NCBI RefSeq assembly: GCF_014635845.1
Contig: NZ_BMDP01000001.1
Location: 248,001 to 312,000, forward strand
Origin: Oxalicibacterium solurbis
Lineage (GTDB): Bacteria > Pseudomonadota > Gammaproteobacteria > Burkholderiales > Burkholderiaceae_D
Direction: 5' to 3'
Length of the DNA stretch: 64,000 nucleotides
Below the pieces are notes generated by a model. It made no database searches and had not been told where the DNA came from. It saw only the letters and a program-made list of their open reading frames with translations. Below are positions 54,562 to 64,000 of this stretch, piece by piece; the stretch's first letter is position 1, and each line of letters begins with the position of its first letter. A program made the position numbers and the translations under genes.

Positions 54562-56427
54562 CTAATGCAATTGTCTGTAAATGTCTTCAGCCAATTGACG
54601 AGAAATGCCTTCGACCGACGCCAGCTCCTCGACGCTGGCATCCATCACGCCGCGCAATCCACCGAAGCGCGCCAGCAGTTTCTGCCGCCGCTTGGCGCCT
54701 ACACCCTCGATTTCTTCCAGCCGCGAGGTCTGTCTTGCCTTGGCGCGCTTGGCCCGCATACCGGTAATTGCAAAGCGGTGCGCTTCGTCGCGGATTTGCG
54801 CGATCAGCATCAGCGCGCCGGATTCCTTGCCGAGTTCCTGCGGCGTGCGACCGTCAACGAACACCAGCGTTTCCAGTCCGACCTTGCGCCCCTCGCCTTT
54901 CGCCACGCCGACGATCAGGCTGATATCCAGCCCCAGTTCGACGAAGACCTGGCGCGCGATCTCGACCTGGCCTTTACCGCCGTCGATCAGCACCACGTCC
55001 GGCATCACGCCGTCGCCGTTGGCAACTTTTTCATAACGGCGTGTCAACACCTGCCGCATCGCCGCGTAATCGTCGCCGGGCGTGATGTCGTTGATGTTGT
55101 AGCGGCGATATTCGCCGTTCTGCATCACGTGATGATGGAACACCACGCACGATGCCTGTGTCGCTTCGCCCTGCGTGTGGCTGATGTCGAAGCATTCGAC
55201 ACGGAAGGCATCAAGTTCTTCGATTTCGATGCCGAGCGCCTCTACCAGCAAGCGCGTGCGCGTCTGCTGCGATCCCTGTTCGGACAGCAAACGCGCCAAT
55301 GCAATTTCGGCGCCCTTCTGCGCCATTTCCAACCATTGCCGGCGCGATGCCTGCGGCTGGAAAATCAGGTTGATGCGATGGCCGCATTGCTCCATCAAGG
55401 CCAGCATCAGTTCCGGCGCATCGACTTCAACATTCAGAATCAGCGTGGACGGGATGAACTTGTCGATGTAATGCTGCGCGAGGAAAGCCTTCATCACTTC
55501 CGACGTCAACGACTCCTCGGCGCCGGTTGGCACACTATCCACATGCGTCGGGAAATAGGCGCGATCGCCCAGATGCCGCCCGCCGCGCACCATCGCCAGA
55601 TTCACGCAAGCACGGCCGCCGTGCACGACGACGGCGATGATGTCGATGTCGGCATCGCCGACGGTTTCCATGCTCTGCTGATGCAGCACACGCGACAATG
55701 CCGTGATCTGGTTGCGCACGGCGGCGGCCTGCTCGAACTTCAGTTCTTCCGCATAGGCCAGCATCTTTGCCTGCAGCGCTTCCAGCACTTCGCTCTGCCG
55801 GCCGCGCAGGAAACGCGCGGCGTTTTCCACGTCGGCTGCGTAATCCTCCTGCGAGACGAAGTCGACACACGGCGCGCTGCAGCGATGGATCTGGTGCAGC
55901 AGGCAGGGACGCGTACGGTTGGCGTACACCGAATCCTCGCAGGTGCGCAGCAGGAACACCTTCTGCAGAATCTGCATCGATTCCTTGACCGCCCAGCCGC
56001 TGGGAAACGGGCCGAAGTACTGGTTCTTCTTGTCGACTGCGCCGCGGTAATACGCCATGCGCGGAAACGCGTCGCCGGTGATCTTCAGGTAGGGATACGA
56101 CTTGTCGTCGCGGAACAGGATGTTGTAGCGCGGCTGCTGCGTCTTGATCAGGTTGTTTTCCAGCAGCAGCGCTTCGGCCTCGCTGCGCGTGACCGTGGTT
56201 TCCAGCCGCGCGATGCGCTCGACCATCAGAGCCGTGCGCGGGCTGGCAATGTTCTTCTGGAAGTAGCTGGAAACGCGCTTCTTCAGTTCGCGCGCCTTGC
56301 CGACGTACAGCAGATTGCCTTCCGCATCGTAATAGCGATAGACGCCGGGCAGATTCGGCAGCTTCGCCACCGTCTGCAGCAGTATCTCACGCGGGTCTGG
56401 CGCTTCGATGTCGGACGTCACCGTCAT
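54562..56427 (-). CDS. uvrC: Excinuclease ABC subunit C (UvrC)
   Basis: UvrC makes both incisions in nucleotide excision repair. The product has 621 residues from the ATG at 56427 (ribosome binding site GGAG four bases before). GIY-YIG nuclease domain: [20 protein letters not shown]; UvrB-binding UVR motif around [20 protein letters not shown]; RNase H-like endonuclease domain ([33 protein letters not shown]); tandem helix-hairpin-helix at the C-terminus ([20 protein letters not shown]). An open frame upstream to 56544 overlaps nagZ and is not used. Together with mfd in this window it represents repair functions. Confidence 0.97.
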   Translation of the reverse strand: MTVTSDIEAPDPREILLQTVAKLPNLPGVYRYYDAEGNLLYVGKARELKKRVSSYFQKNIASPRTALMVERIARLETTVTRSEAEALLLENNLIKTQQPRYNILFRDDKSYPYLKITGDAFPRMAYYRGAVDKKNQYFGPFPSGWAVKESMQILQKVFLLRTCEDSVYANRTRPCLLHQIHRCSAPCVDFVSQEDYAADVENAARFLRGRQSEVLEALQAKMLAYAEELKFEQAAAVRNQITALSRVLHQQSMETVGDADIDIIAVVVHGGRACVNLAMVRGGRHLGDRAYFPTHVDSVPTGAEESLTSEVMKAFLAQHYIDKFIPSTLILNVEVDAPELMLALMEQCGHRINLIFQPQASRRQWLEMAQKGAEIALARLLSEQGSQQTRTRLLVEALGIEIEELDAFRVECFDISHTQGEATQASCVVFHHHVMQNGEYRRYNINDITPGDDYAAMRQVLTRRYEKVANGDGVMPDVVLIDGGKGQVEIARQVFVELGLDISLIVGVAKGEGRKVGLETLVFVDGRTPQELGKESGALMLIAQIRDEAHRFAITGMRAKRAKARQTSRLEEIEGVGAKRRQKLLARFGGLRGVMDASVEELASVEGISRQLAEDIYRQLH

Positions 56428-56467
56428 GCGTCTCCGTCGTTCCTTTATCTTTTCTATCGTTTCGCTG

Positions 56468-57544
56468 CTAGCCGCGCGCAGAAGATGCCAGCGCCAGCGC
56501 AGTCTTGCGCGCTGCCTGATAGCGCGGCTCACGTTGCAATACATCCCATTCCAGCGACGGCGATTGCGGCATCAGTGCCGCAATGCGCGCTGCCGAACGC
56601 GAGCTCGCCCAGTCCTTGCCCGGCTTCAGTTCCGCCAGCAGACGATCGGCCTTGTCCGGCGAATTGCAGATCAGCACCATGTCGCAGCCGGCATCCAGTG
56701 CCGCGTTCGCCCCTTCAACCACACTGCCCGCGACACTCGCGCCTTCCATGCTGAGATCGTCGCTGAAGATGATGCCGTCGAAGCCGAAATCGCGGCGCAG
56801 CATTGTCAGCCACTTACGTGAGAAGCCTGCTGGATGTTTATCGACCTTCGGATAGATCACGTGCGCCGGCATCACGCCTGCGAGGCCGAGACCCAGCCAG
56901 CCGTAAGGCGCGGCATCTTCGGCAAGAATATCTTTCAGCTCGCGTTCGTCAACCGGGATTTCCAGATGCGAATCGGCCTTCACGAAACCGTGGCCAGGAA
57001 AATGCTTGCCGCAGTTCAGCATGCCGGCCAGCGCAAGGCCATGATTCAGGCTCTTCGCCAGCAAGGCGACGACACGCGCATCACGATGAAAGGCACGGTC
57101 GCCAATCACGCCCGATTCGCCGTAATCCAGATCGAGCACCGGCGTGAACGACAGGTCGACGCCGCAAGCACGGAGTTCGGCCGCCAGCACGTAGCCGACG
57201 TCGGTCGCCGCCTTCGTCGCGGCCAGCACGTCGCGATCCCACAACTCGCCCAGCTTGCGCATTGCCGGCAGGTGTGTGAAGCCGTCCGTCTTGAAGCGCT
57301 GCACGCGTCCACCTTCATGATCGACGGCGATCGGCAGGCCGGGACGTACGTCATGAATCGCTGCGGTCAATGCCGTCAGTTGTGCACGGTCGCGATAGTT
57401 GCGCGCGAACAGGATCACGCCGCCGGTCAGCGGATGGCGGATGCGCCGGATGTCGTCGTCGTTCAGCTCAGTGCCGACCACGTCGAGCATGACGGGGCCG
57501 AGCTGCGCACGCTTTACTGCCGCATTCATTACTGCTGTGTTCAT
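56468..57544 (-). CDS. nagZ: Beta-N-acetylhexosaminidase NagZ
   Basis: Cytoplasmic glycoside hydrolase family 3 enzyme that removes GlcNAc from cell-wall turnover products. The 358-residue product has [13 protein letters not shown], the family motif [18 protein letters not shown] with the catalytic His-Asp loop, and the nucleophile Asp in [12 protein letters not shown]. It is coupled to acpS by an ATGA overlap. Confidence 0.96.
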   Translation of the reverse strand: MNTAVMNAAVKRAQLGPVMLDVVGTELNDDDIRRIRHPLTGGVILFARNYRDRAQLTALTAAIHDVRPGLPIAVDHEGGRVQRFKTDGFTHLPAMRKLGELWDRDVLAATKAATDVGYVLAAELRACGVDLSFTPVLDLDYGESGVIGDRAFHRDARVVALLAKSLNHGLALAGMLNCGKHFPGHGFVKADSHLEIPVDERELKDILAEDAAPYGWLGLGLAGVMPAHVIYPKVDKHPAGFSRKWLTMLRRDFGFDGIIFSDDLSMEGASVAGSVVEGANAALDAGCDMVLICNSPDKADRLLAELKPGKDWASSRSAARIAALMPQSPSLEWDVLQREPRYQAARKTALALASSARG

Positions 57545-57933
57545 TCTTTCTCCACGATCACAAAGGCAACGGCGTATTCGGTCTCGTCGGTGATCGAGAC
57601 CTGCGCCGTCAGTCCGTTATCCTGCATGTATTGTTCGAGTGCGCCGCTGGTGACGACGATGGGCTTGCCGCTCGGTGCGTTCAACGTCTGCATCGCACGC
57701 CACGTCATCGGCATGTGGATGCCAAGGCCGATCGCTTTTGAGAATGCTTCCTTGGCAGCAAAGCGTGTCGCCAGAAATCGCAAGCCGCGCGCTTCCACCT
57801 TTGCCTTGCGGCGATGGTATTTCTGTAGTTCTTCGACGCCGAGGATGCGTTCGGCAAAACGGTCGCCGTAACGGTCCAGCGCGGCCTGGATGCGATCAAT
57901 CTGGATGATGTCGGTGCCGATGCCGTAGATCAC
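57541..57933 (-). CDS. acpS: Holo-[acyl-carrier-protein] synthase AcpS
   Basis: Transfers 4'-phosphopantetheine from CoA to acyl carrier protein. The 130-residue product has [15 protein letters not shown] (Asp 8) and [15 protein letters not shown], the magnesium-binding Asp and Glu of the family. ATGA overlaps on both sides couple it to pdxJ and nagZ. Confidence 0.97.
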   Translation of the reverse strand: MIYGIGTDIIQIDRIQAALDRYGDRFAERILGVEELQKYHRRKAKVEARGLRFLATRFAAKEAFSKAIGLGIHMPMTWRAMQTLNAPSGKPIVVTSGALEQYMQDNGLTAQVSITDETEYAVAFVIVEKE

Positions 57934-58697
57934 CGCTTCTGCCCTTCCAGTCGCGATGCGATCATGATGGCCTTCATCTCGCGCACAGCATTCTGCCAGC
58001 CGGCGAAAACCGCGTGCGCGACGATCGCATGGCCGATGTTCAATTCGGCAATATCCGGAATCGCAGCGATTGCCTGCACGTTCGTATAGTGCAAGCCATG
58101 ACCGGCATTGACCTTTAGTCCGCGCAATACGCCTTCGCGCACGCCGGCTTCGATGCGCTGCAATTCGCCGCGCGCTTCCAGTTCGGCATGCGCATCGGCG
58201 TAGCGGCCCGTGTGCAGTTCGATGACCGGTGCGCCGGCTTCGGCTGCAGCCTGAATCTGATCCGTATCGGCATCGATGAACAGGCTGACGCGTATGCCCT
58301 CGGCCTGCAGCTGCTTCACTGCGGCGCTCACCTGCGAGAAATAGCGGACCACGTCCAGCCCGCCTTCGGTCGTCACCTCCTCGCGCCGTTCCGGTACCAG
58401 GCAGACATCCTGCGGCTTGATACGGCAGGCAAAGTCGATCATCTCCTGCGTTACTGCCGATTCCAGGTTCATGCGCGTGCGCAATTGCGGCCGGATTTTT
58501 TCGACGTCCGCATCCTTGATGTGCCGTCGGTCTTCGCGCAGGTGCAGCGTGATCGCATCGGCGCCGGCATCCTCGGCCAGCAAGGCTGCCTGCAGCGGAT
58601 CGGGATAGACGGTGCCGCGCGCATTGCGCAACGTGGCGACGTGATCGATATTGATGCCGAGTTCGAGGATGGGGTTATTCGGTTGCAGAAAACTCAT
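57930..58697 (-). CDS. pdxJ: Pyridoxine 5'-phosphate synthase PdxJ
   Basis: Last condensation step of de novo vitamin B6 synthesis. The 255-residue TIM barrel has [30 protein letters not shown] and [19 protein letters not shown], the family hallmarks. The start is 15 bases after recO. It overlaps acpS by ATGA. Confidence 0.97.
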   Translation of the reverse strand: MSFLQPNNPILELGINIDHVATLRNARGTVYPDPLQAALLAEDAGADAITLHLREDRRHIKDADVEKIRPQLRTRMNLESAVTQEMIDFACRIKPQDVCLVPERREEVTTEGGLDVVRYFSQVSAAVKQLQAEGIRVSLFIDADTDQIQAAAEAGAPVIELHTGRYADAHAELEARGELQRIEAGVREGVLRGLKVNAGHGLHYTNVQAIAAIPDIAELNIGHAIVAHAVFAGWQNAVREMKAIMIASRLEGQKR

Positions 58698-58712
58698 CGT
58701 TGCGATGTCCTG

Positions 58713-59567
58713 TCAAAGCTGTAGCAGATCGATCAGGATCTGCCGCGTGTTCAAGGTGGCGCCATGCAGATGATGGGCAAGCAGGAAGCGCATCAGAAAC
58801 TTGCCCTGCGTCTGCGTGGCGGCATCCGTATAGTCTTCATTTTCCATATCCAGCAGCGTCTTGCCGGACACGCGCGGCCAGGTATCGGCAGCATATGCCG
58901 GGCGCGGCCCGCGTTCCGGATCAACCACATACATTTGCGCGGGATCGACCGTTTCACCACTCGCCGTGCAGCGCGTCCAGTCGGCCGCCACGCCACATTC
59001 CTTCAATAGCAGGCGTTCGAACTTGCGCAACACGACAGTCGCCGGCTCATCGTGCGCCAACTGGTTCAAGGCACTGACGTAATGATCGAACAGCGCCGGA
59101 TGCGGATCGTCGCGCGCCAGCAATTTGACCAGCAATTCGTTCAGGTAGAAGCCGCACAGCAGCGCGGATTTCTCCAGCGGCAGCAGGCCACCTACCCATT
59201 CGGCACCAATCAACGTACGCACTTCGGCTCTGCCGCTCCACGACACCGACAGCGGCTGGAAAGTCTGCAACGCACCGCGCAACTTCGAATGCGGCCGCTT
59301 GGCGCCTTTTGCCACCAGCGCGACACGGCCATGATCGCGCGAGAAGACGTCGACGATCAGGCTGGTTTCTTTGTAGGGATAGCTGTGCAGCACGAAGCCG
59401 GGCTGGTCGGCGATGCGCATTTCCTTTTCGGGCGGACGTGCGCGGCGTACGGAAGTTTTCGCCGTTTTCTTTTCTGCAGCCGATTTGGCTTCAGCCGCGG
59501 GCGCGATGGCCGGGCCATCGTGCGGCATGTCTTGGGTTGGAGATTTGACGGCGGCGAGTCCGGCCAT
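58713..59567 (-). CDS. recO: DNA repair protein RecO
   Basis: RecO loads RecA in the RecF pathway. The 284-residue product has the OB-fold start [20 protein letters not shown] and the C-terminal helical zinc-type region. The first 49 residues are an Ala/Lys-rich extension not present in enteric RecO; an ATG at 59420 would drop it but its ribosome binding site is too close. The start at 59567 leaves eight bases after era, in keeping with the operon. Confidence 0.94.
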   Translation of the reverse strand: MAGLAAVKSPTQDMPHDGPAIAPAAEAKSAAEKKTAKTSVRRARPPEKEMRIADQPGFVLHSYPYKETSLIVDVFSRDHGRVALVAKGAKRPHSKLRGALQTFQPLSVSWSGRAEVRTLIGAEWVGGLLPLEKSALLCGFYLNELLVKLLARDDPHPALFDHYVSALNQLAHDEPATVVLRKFERLLLKECGVAADWTRCTASGETVDPAQMYVVDPERGPRPAYAADTWPRVSGKTLLDMENEDYTDAATQTQGKFLMRFLLAHHLHGATLNTRQILIDLLQL

Positions 59568-59575
59568 GGCGGAAT

Positions 59576-60493
59576 TTATTCGTAGCCGTAGGCGCGCAGA
59601 CCGGCTTCGTTGTCGGCCCAGCCCGATTTGACCTTGACCCAGATTTCCAGATACACCGGGCCGCCGAACAGACGCTCCATGTCGAGCCGCGCCTGCGTGG
59701 AGATTTCCTTCAGCTTGGCGCCGCGCGCACCGATCACCATCGCCTTGTGCATATCGCGCTCGACGAGAATGGCTGCGAAAACACGACGCAGATTGCCTTC
59801 CTGCAAGAATTGTTCGATGACGACGGTGCTGGTGTACGGCAATTCCTCGCCGACGAAGCGGAACACTTTCTCGCGCACGATTTCCGCCGCGAGGAATTTT
59901 TCGCTGCGGTCGGTGATGTCGTCTTCGCCGAAGACTGGCGGATTTTCCGGCAGGTACTTGCGGATTTCATCCTGCAGGATACCGAGCTGGAAGCGTTGCT
60001 TGGCCGAGACTGGCACCACGGCAGCGAAATCGCGCTTCGCAGCGACCTGCTGCGCAAACGGCATCAGCTCGGCCTTGTCCTTGACGCGATCCGACTTGTT
60101 GAGCACGAGGATGCACGGCACCTTGGCCGGCAACAGATCGATAACCTGCTGATCGGCCGGGCCGAATGTGCCCGCCTCGACCACATACAGAATCACGTCT
60201 GCCGCGGTCAGCGTGGTCGTGACGGTACGATTCAGCGTGCGATTCAGTGCATTCGAATGACGCGTCTGGAAACCGGGCGTATCGACGTAGACGAACTGCG
60301 CATCGTCCGTGGTCTGGATACCGGTGATGCGATGGCGTGTGGTTTGCGCCTTGCGCGACGTGATGCTGACCTTGGCGCCGATCAACTCGTTCATCAGCGT
60401 GGATTTGCCGACATTGGGACGGCCGACGATGGCGATGTAGCCGCACCGGAATGAAGACGGTACTGCGGAAGATTGCGCTGCGGATTCGGTCAT
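59576..60493 (-). CDS. era: GTPase Era
   Basis: Era is a GTPase needed for 16S rRNA maturation and 30S assembly. The 305-residue product has G1 [14 protein letters not shown]3 VDTPGF, G4 LNKSDR and a C-terminal KH domain ([20 protein letters not shown]). Overlaps rnc as ATGA, the conserved rnc-era pair. Confidence 0.97.
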   Translation of the reverse strand: MTESAAQSSAVPSSFRCGYIAIVGRPNVGKSTLMNELIGAKVSITSRKAQTTRHRITGIQTTDDAQFVYVDTPGFQTRHSNALNRTLNRTVTTTLTAADVILYVVEAGTFGPADQQVIDLLPAKVPCILVLNKSDRVKDKAELMPFAQQVAAKRDFAAVVPVSAKQRFQLGILQDEIRKYLPENPPVFGEDDITDRSEKFLAAEIVREKVFRFVGEELPYTSTVVIEQFLQEGNLRRVFAAILVERDMHKAMVIGARGAKLKEISTQARLDMERLFGGPVYLEIWVKVKSGWADNEAGLRAYGYE

Positions 60494-61419
60494 GCAGTTT
60501 TGGAATGAGAAACGGTTGAGGAAGCATCGGACTTGTCCTTTGCTTCCGGTTCGGCGATCAGGCTTTTCTGACTGCCGTCTTCCACCGGAGCCTTGGCTTC
60601 CGGTTTGCTTGTCTTTTGTTCCGCCTTGGTTTTGGCCGGCTTGGCAATATCGTCCTGCGGCGCATCTGGTTGCACAGTCGCAATACCCGCCAGCTTCAGT
60701 TGCGCAGTACGCGGCCGGGTTTTACGGCTGCCGGCAGGCGATTTCGCCAGTGCCGCGTGCACGGCTTCCAGCGCCAGCTTGGCAGCGGCCTGCTCGCCGG
60801 CGCGGCGGCTGCCGCCAGTGCCGAAGACCTGAATATCCAGCTTGGGGACCAGGCATTCGATCTCGAATTCCTGATTGTGCGCAGCACCATGCGTGGCGAC
60901 GACGTTGTATTGCGGCAGCGGAATCTTCTTGCCCTGCAGGAATTCCTGCAGCAGCGTCTTGGCATCCTTGCCCAGTGTTTTCGGATCGACGGTATCGAGA
61001 ATCGGAATGTACAGAGCGCGGATGACGTCGCGCGCCGCATCGAATCCTGCATCCAGAAAGATCGCGCCGAACAGCGCTTCCAGCGTATCGGCCAGGATCG
61101 ATGGACGACGGAAGCCGCCGGATTTCAGCTCCCCTTCGCCCAGTCGCAGGAAGTGCGACAACTCCAGGCGCTGTGCGATTTCATACAGGGACTGCTGCTT
61201 GACGAGATTGGCGCGCAGTCGCGACAGGTCGCCTTCGTCGATTTTCGTGTAGCGGTCGAACAGCAGCGATGCCACGACGCAATTCAGGATGGAGTCGCCG
61301 AGGAATTCCAGGCGCTCGTTATGCACGCCGCTATGGCTGCGATGCGTCAGTGCCTGCTGCAGCAGGGCTGCATCCTTGAACGTGTGGCCTAGCCGGGTTT
61401 GCAATAACGTCACATCCAT
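60490..61419 (-). CDS. rnc: Ribonuclease III with extended C-terminus
   Basis: Double-stranded RNA endonuclease for rRNA and mRNA processing. The 309-residue product has the catalytic signature [16 protein letters not shown] (residues 34-49), a second acidic motif [16 protein letters not shown], and a double-stranded RNA binding domain (about 155-224). After residue 225 there is a charged, Lys/Ala/Pro-rich tail of about 85 residues that enteric RNase III (226 residues) lacks; longer forms are known in Betaproteobacteria. Confidence 0.95.
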   Translation of the reverse strand: MDVTLLQTRLGHTFKDAALLQQALTHRSHSGVHNERLEFLGDSILNCVVASLLFDRYTKIDEGDLSRLRANLVKQQSLYEIAQRLELSHFLRLGEGELKSGGFRRPSILADTLEALFGAIFLDAGFDAARDVIRALYIPILDTVDPKTLGKDAKTLLQEFLQGKKIPLPQYNVVATHGAAHNQEFEIECLVPKLDIQVFGTGGSRRAGEQAAAKLALEAVHAALAKSPAGSRKTRPRTAQLKLAGIATVQPDAPQDDIAKPAKTKAEQKTSKPEAKAPVEDGSQKSLIAEPEAKDKSDASSTVSHSKTA

Positions 61420-61470
61420 TTTCTATCGCTTCGAACTTTCTTCGCCGGCCCATGGCACGGCAGTTGTCGG

Positions 61471-61842
61471 CTACCGGTCCGTGGTGGAACCGGCGTAGTC
61501 AATCAGCAGGCTGACCGGCCCGACAAGCGGAATCACCTTCTGGTACCCAAAGCTGATTTCCGCATCGTCGCCGTTCTTGACGATCGTCAGATCCTTGCCG
61601 TCGATCGCATCGATATAGCCGACTTCCGCCTGGCGGTTGAAGGCGGCGCGCATTTCGGGAACCGAGCCACCCTCCGCCTTGATGCTGGCGATCGCCTTCT
61701 TGATCGACATGTATTCGGTAAATGTCGGCACCACCTTCATCGCCATCACGGCAATGAATCCCACGATCGCCAGCAACACGATCAATCCGGTCAGGGACAG
61801 CCCCTGCTGGTTGCGACGGACGTGAGACGACAATGCCACCAT
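61471..61842 (-). CDS. DUF4845 membrane protein between lepB and rnc
   Basis: A 123-residue protein with one N-terminal membrane segment (LTGLIVLLAIVGFIAVMAMK) and a small periplasmic domain. The pattern VVPTFTEYMSIKKAIASI and the position between lepB and rnc are those of the DUF4845 family, conserved in Beta- and Gammaproteobacteria. Function unknown. Confidence 0.9.
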   Translation of the reverse strand: MVALSSHVRRNQQGLSLTGLIVLLAIVGFIAVMAMKVVPTFTEYMSIKKAIASIKAEGGSVPEMRAAFNRQAEVGYIDAIDGKDLTIVKNGDDAEISFGYQKVIPLVGPVSLLIDYAGSTTDR

Positions 61843-61863
61843 GACTATGCTCCCTGATCGTAA

Positions 61864-62775
61864 TTATTGAAAGCTGCCGATACGGCCGATGCTGCCCAGG
61901 TTCATCCAGATGAAAAATGCCTTTCCGACAATATTTCCATCCGGCACAAAGCCCCAGTAGCGGCTGTCCAGACTGTTATCCCGATTATCACCCATCATGA
62001 AATATTGTCCAGCGGGGACCTTGCAGGTGAATCCGTCGGCATCGTAGTTGCACAGCTCGCGATTCGGGAAGTCGTGCGGATTCGGCACATAGGACGGCGC
62101 ACGCGGATTGATCAGGATGCCGTGGTTCACGCCGTTCAGGTTTTCGGTGTAATGCTTGAAGTAGTTGAGGCTTTCCTCGTCCAGGTAATCCGACAGCGGC
62201 TTGTAGCTGACCGGCTTGCCGTTGACGATCAGATGCTTGTCGCGGTAAACGACGGTATCGCCCGGAACGCCGACCACGCGCTTGATGTAGTCCAGCGACG
62301 GATTTTCCGGGTACTTGAAGACCATCACGTCGCCACGCTGCGGATTGCCAATCTCGATGACCTTCTTGTTGATGATCGGCAGGCGGATACCGTAGATGTA
62401 TTTGTTGACCAGAATCAGGTCGCCGACTTCCAGCGTCGGCAGCATCGACGTCGACGGAATCTTGAACGGTTCGTACAGGAAGGAGCGCAGCACAAACACC
62501 AACAGGATCACCGGAAAGAAACTGCCCGAATATTCGATCCAGGTCGGCTGGCGCGTCAGACTGGCCTGCAGCGCGGCGCGGCCACCGTTGTCCGCCTTGA
62601 TGCCGTCGCCGGCCAGCTTCGCCTGGCGTGCATCGAATTCCGCCAGCACCGCATCGGCACGCGCGCGGCGCTTTTTCGCCAGATAGAGCTTGTCGAGGAA
62701 CCAGATGATGCCGGTGACGACCGTCAGGACGAACAGGATCAGAGAGAAATTGCCGAGGATGTCTTGCAAGGTCAT
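61864..62775 (-). CDS. lepB: Signal peptidase I LepB
   Basis: Inner-membrane peptidase that cleaves Sec and Tat signal peptides. The 303-residue product has two membrane segments (about 10-30 and 87-103), catalytic Ser 110 ([13 protein letters not shown]) and Lys 165 ([12 protein letters not shown]), and the box [14 protein letters not shown]. The Ser-Lys distance of 55 is the same as in E. coli. It overlaps lepA as ATGA. Confidence 0.97.
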   Translation of the reverse strand: MTLQDILGNFSLILFVLTVVTGIIWFLDKLYLAKKRRARADAVLAEFDARQAKLAGDGIKADNGGRAALQASLTRQPTWIEYSGSFFPVILLVFVLRSFLYEPFKIPSTSMLPTLEVGDLILVNKYIYGIRLPIINKKVIEIGNPQRGDVMVFKYPENPSLDYIKRVVGVPGDTVVYRDKHLIVNGKPVSYKPLSDYLDEESLNYFKHYTENLNGVNHGILINPRAPSYVPNPHDFPNRELCNYDADGFTCKVPAGQYFMMGDNRDNSLDSRYWGFVPDGNIVGKAFFIWMNLGSIGRIGSFQ

Positions 62776-64000
62776 TTTTCTTCCACTTGTAGGATGGCAA
62801 GGAAGGCTTCCTGCGGAATCTCCACCGAACCAACCTGTTTCATGCGTTTCTTGCCGGCCTTCTGTTTTTCCAGCAGCTTGCGCTTACGGGTGATATCGCC
62901 GCCGTAGCACTTTGCCAGCACGTTCTTGCGCATCGCCTTGACGTTCTCGCGCGAGATGATGTTGGAGCCGATCGCCGCCTGGATCGCCACGTCGAACATC
63001 TGGCGCGGGATCAGCTCGCGCATCTTGGCCGCCACTGCACGCCCGCGGTACTGGCTGTTGGCGCGGTGCACGATGATCGCCAGCGCATCGACCTTCTCGC
63101 TGTTGATCAGCATATCGACCTTGACGACGTCGGAGGCACGATATTCCTTGAACTCGTAATCCATCGACGCATAACCGCGCGAGGTGGACTTCAACTTGTC
63201 AAAGAAATCCAGCACGATCTCCGCCATCGGCATTTCGTAGACCAGCTTGACCTGCTTGCCGTGGTAGTTCATGTCCATCTGGATACCGCGCTTCTGCGTG
63301 CACAAGGTAATGACGGAGCCGACATACTCCTGCGGCATGTACAGATTGACGGTGACGATCGGCTCGCGGATTTCCTCGATCTTGGACGGATCCGGCATCT
63401 TCGACGGATTATCGACCATGAGGATCGAACCGTCGCGCATCACCACCTCGTAAATGACCGTAGGCGCAGTGGTGATCAGGTCCATGTCGAACTCGCGTTC
63501 GAGGCGTTCCTGCACGATTTCCATGTGCAGCAGGCCAAGGAAGCCGCAGCGGAAGCCGAAACCGAGCGCCTGCGAGACCTCCGGTTCGTACATCAGCGCC
63601 GCATCGTTCAGCTTGAGTTTTTCCAGCGAGTCGCGCAGCGCGTCGTACTGGTTCGCTTCGACCGGAAACAGGCCGGCAAACACCTGCGGCTGCACTTCCT
63701 TGAAGCCGGGCAGCGGCGCCGGCGCCGGCTGGCTGGCCAGCGTGACGGTATCGCCGACCTTGGCAGCCTTCAATTCCTTGATGCCGGCGATGATGAAACC
63801 GACCTGGCCGGCAGTCAGCGATTCGCGCGCCACCGATTTCGGTGTGAACACGCCGACGCTTTCCACCAGATGCATCGATTCGGTCGCCATCAGGCGAATC
63901 TTGTCCTTCGGGCGCAAGGTGCCGTTCTTCACGCGCACCAGCATCACGACACCGACGTAGTTGTCGAACCAGGAATCGACGATCAGCGCCTGCAGCGGCG
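62772..64000 (-). CDS. lepA: Elongation factor 4 LepA, 5' end cut by window edge
   Basis: LepA/EF4 is a ribosome-bound GTPase. The visible 409 codons correspond to the C-terminal two thirds: the domain II start [23 protein letters not shown]-like domains, and the LepA C-terminal domain ending in [20 protein letters not shown]. The GTPase domain lies beyond the window edge. lepA-lepB is a conserved gene pair. Confidence 0.97.
   Translation of the reverse strand, partial: PLQALIVDSWFDNYVGVVMLVRVKNGTLRPKDKIRLMATESMHLVESVGVFTPKSVARESLTAGQVGFIIAGIKELKAAKVGDTVTLASQPAPAPLPGFKEVQPQVFAGLFPVEANQYDALRDSLEKLKLNDAALMYEPEVSQALGFGFRCGFLGLLHMEIVQERLEREFDMDLITTAPTVIYEVVMRDGSILMVDNPSKMPDPSKIEEIREPIVTVNLYMPQEYVGSVITLCTQKRGIQMDMNYHGKQVKLVYEMPMAEIVLDFFDKLKSTSRGYASMDYEFKEYRASDVVKVDMLINSEKVDALAIIVHRANSQYRGRAVAAKMRELIPRQMFDVAIQAAIGSNIISRENVKAMRKNVLAKCYGGDITRKRKLLEKQKAGKKRMKQVGSVEIPQEAFLAILQVEEK

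Noticed and set aside
54112-56754. 880-codon plus-strand frame opposite pgsA and uvrC
   Set aside because: Runs through two conserved genes on the other strand; composition is typical of antisense translation.

Overview
The window comes from a betaproteobacterium of the order Burkholderiales, most likely the family Oxalobacteraceae (Herminiimonas/Janthinobacterium-like). This is inferred from the uninterrupted lepA-lepB-DUF4845-rnc-era-recO-pdxJ-acpS-nagZ-uvrC-pgsA-tRNA block, the PhaR regulator, the OmpR/EnvZ (RisA/RisS-like) pair and the protein sequences as remembered; no database search was possible. It is chromosomal. I see no insertion sequences, prophage genes, CRISPR arrays or rRNA.

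Region 1 (1-12354) is the flagellar flg cluster. flgB to flgL run on the minus strand (rod, hook, P and L rings, muramidase, hook-filament junction; flgL is cut by the window edge) and flgA-flgM-flgN run divergently. Sigma-28-type promoters stand before flgM and before flgK, so the late genes can be switched on separately from the hook-basal-body genes.

Region 2 (12398-33655) holds mixed housekeeping and envelope genes: a small secreted protein, ompR-envZ, a small membrane protein, ispD-ispF (isoprenoid precursors), mfd (transcription-coupled repair), serB, a solitary outer-membrane beta-barrel, a lactate permease, a Tic20/DUF4870-like membrane protein, metC, a secreted protein coupled to rimO, phaR, a short membrane protein, pgeF, rluD, bamD, yaaA and a PIN-domain protein.

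Region 3 (33680-50931, all minus strand) is a complete-looking MSHA-type type IV pilus locus. It starts with the mshE ATPase, then mshG, a prepilin-like gene, the major pilin mshA, minor pilins C, D, O and P, and a 1319-residue MshQ with a lectin-like domain. The assembly module mshI, a PilN-like gene, mshJ, K, L, M and N follows. Compared with the Vibrio/Shewanella order the assembly module sits downstream of mshQ instead of upstream of mshE, and mshH and mshF are not seen. MshE carries both c-di-GMP-binding MshEN motifs. Flagellum and MSHA pilus side by side suggest a swim/attach switch.

Region 4 (51168-53869) has a crotonase, a YfcG-type glutathione transferase, an unassigned stretch, and a tRNA cluster (Gly-Gly-Cys-Leu, minus strand) with a near-perfect promoter and a terminator-like hairpin after each of the first three tRNAs.

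Region 5 (53928-64000, minus strand) is the conserved block of lipid synthesis, DNA repair, cell-wall recycling, cofactor, ribosome and secretion genes from lepA (cut by the window edge) to pgsA, with many four-base ATGA overlaps typical of one long operon.
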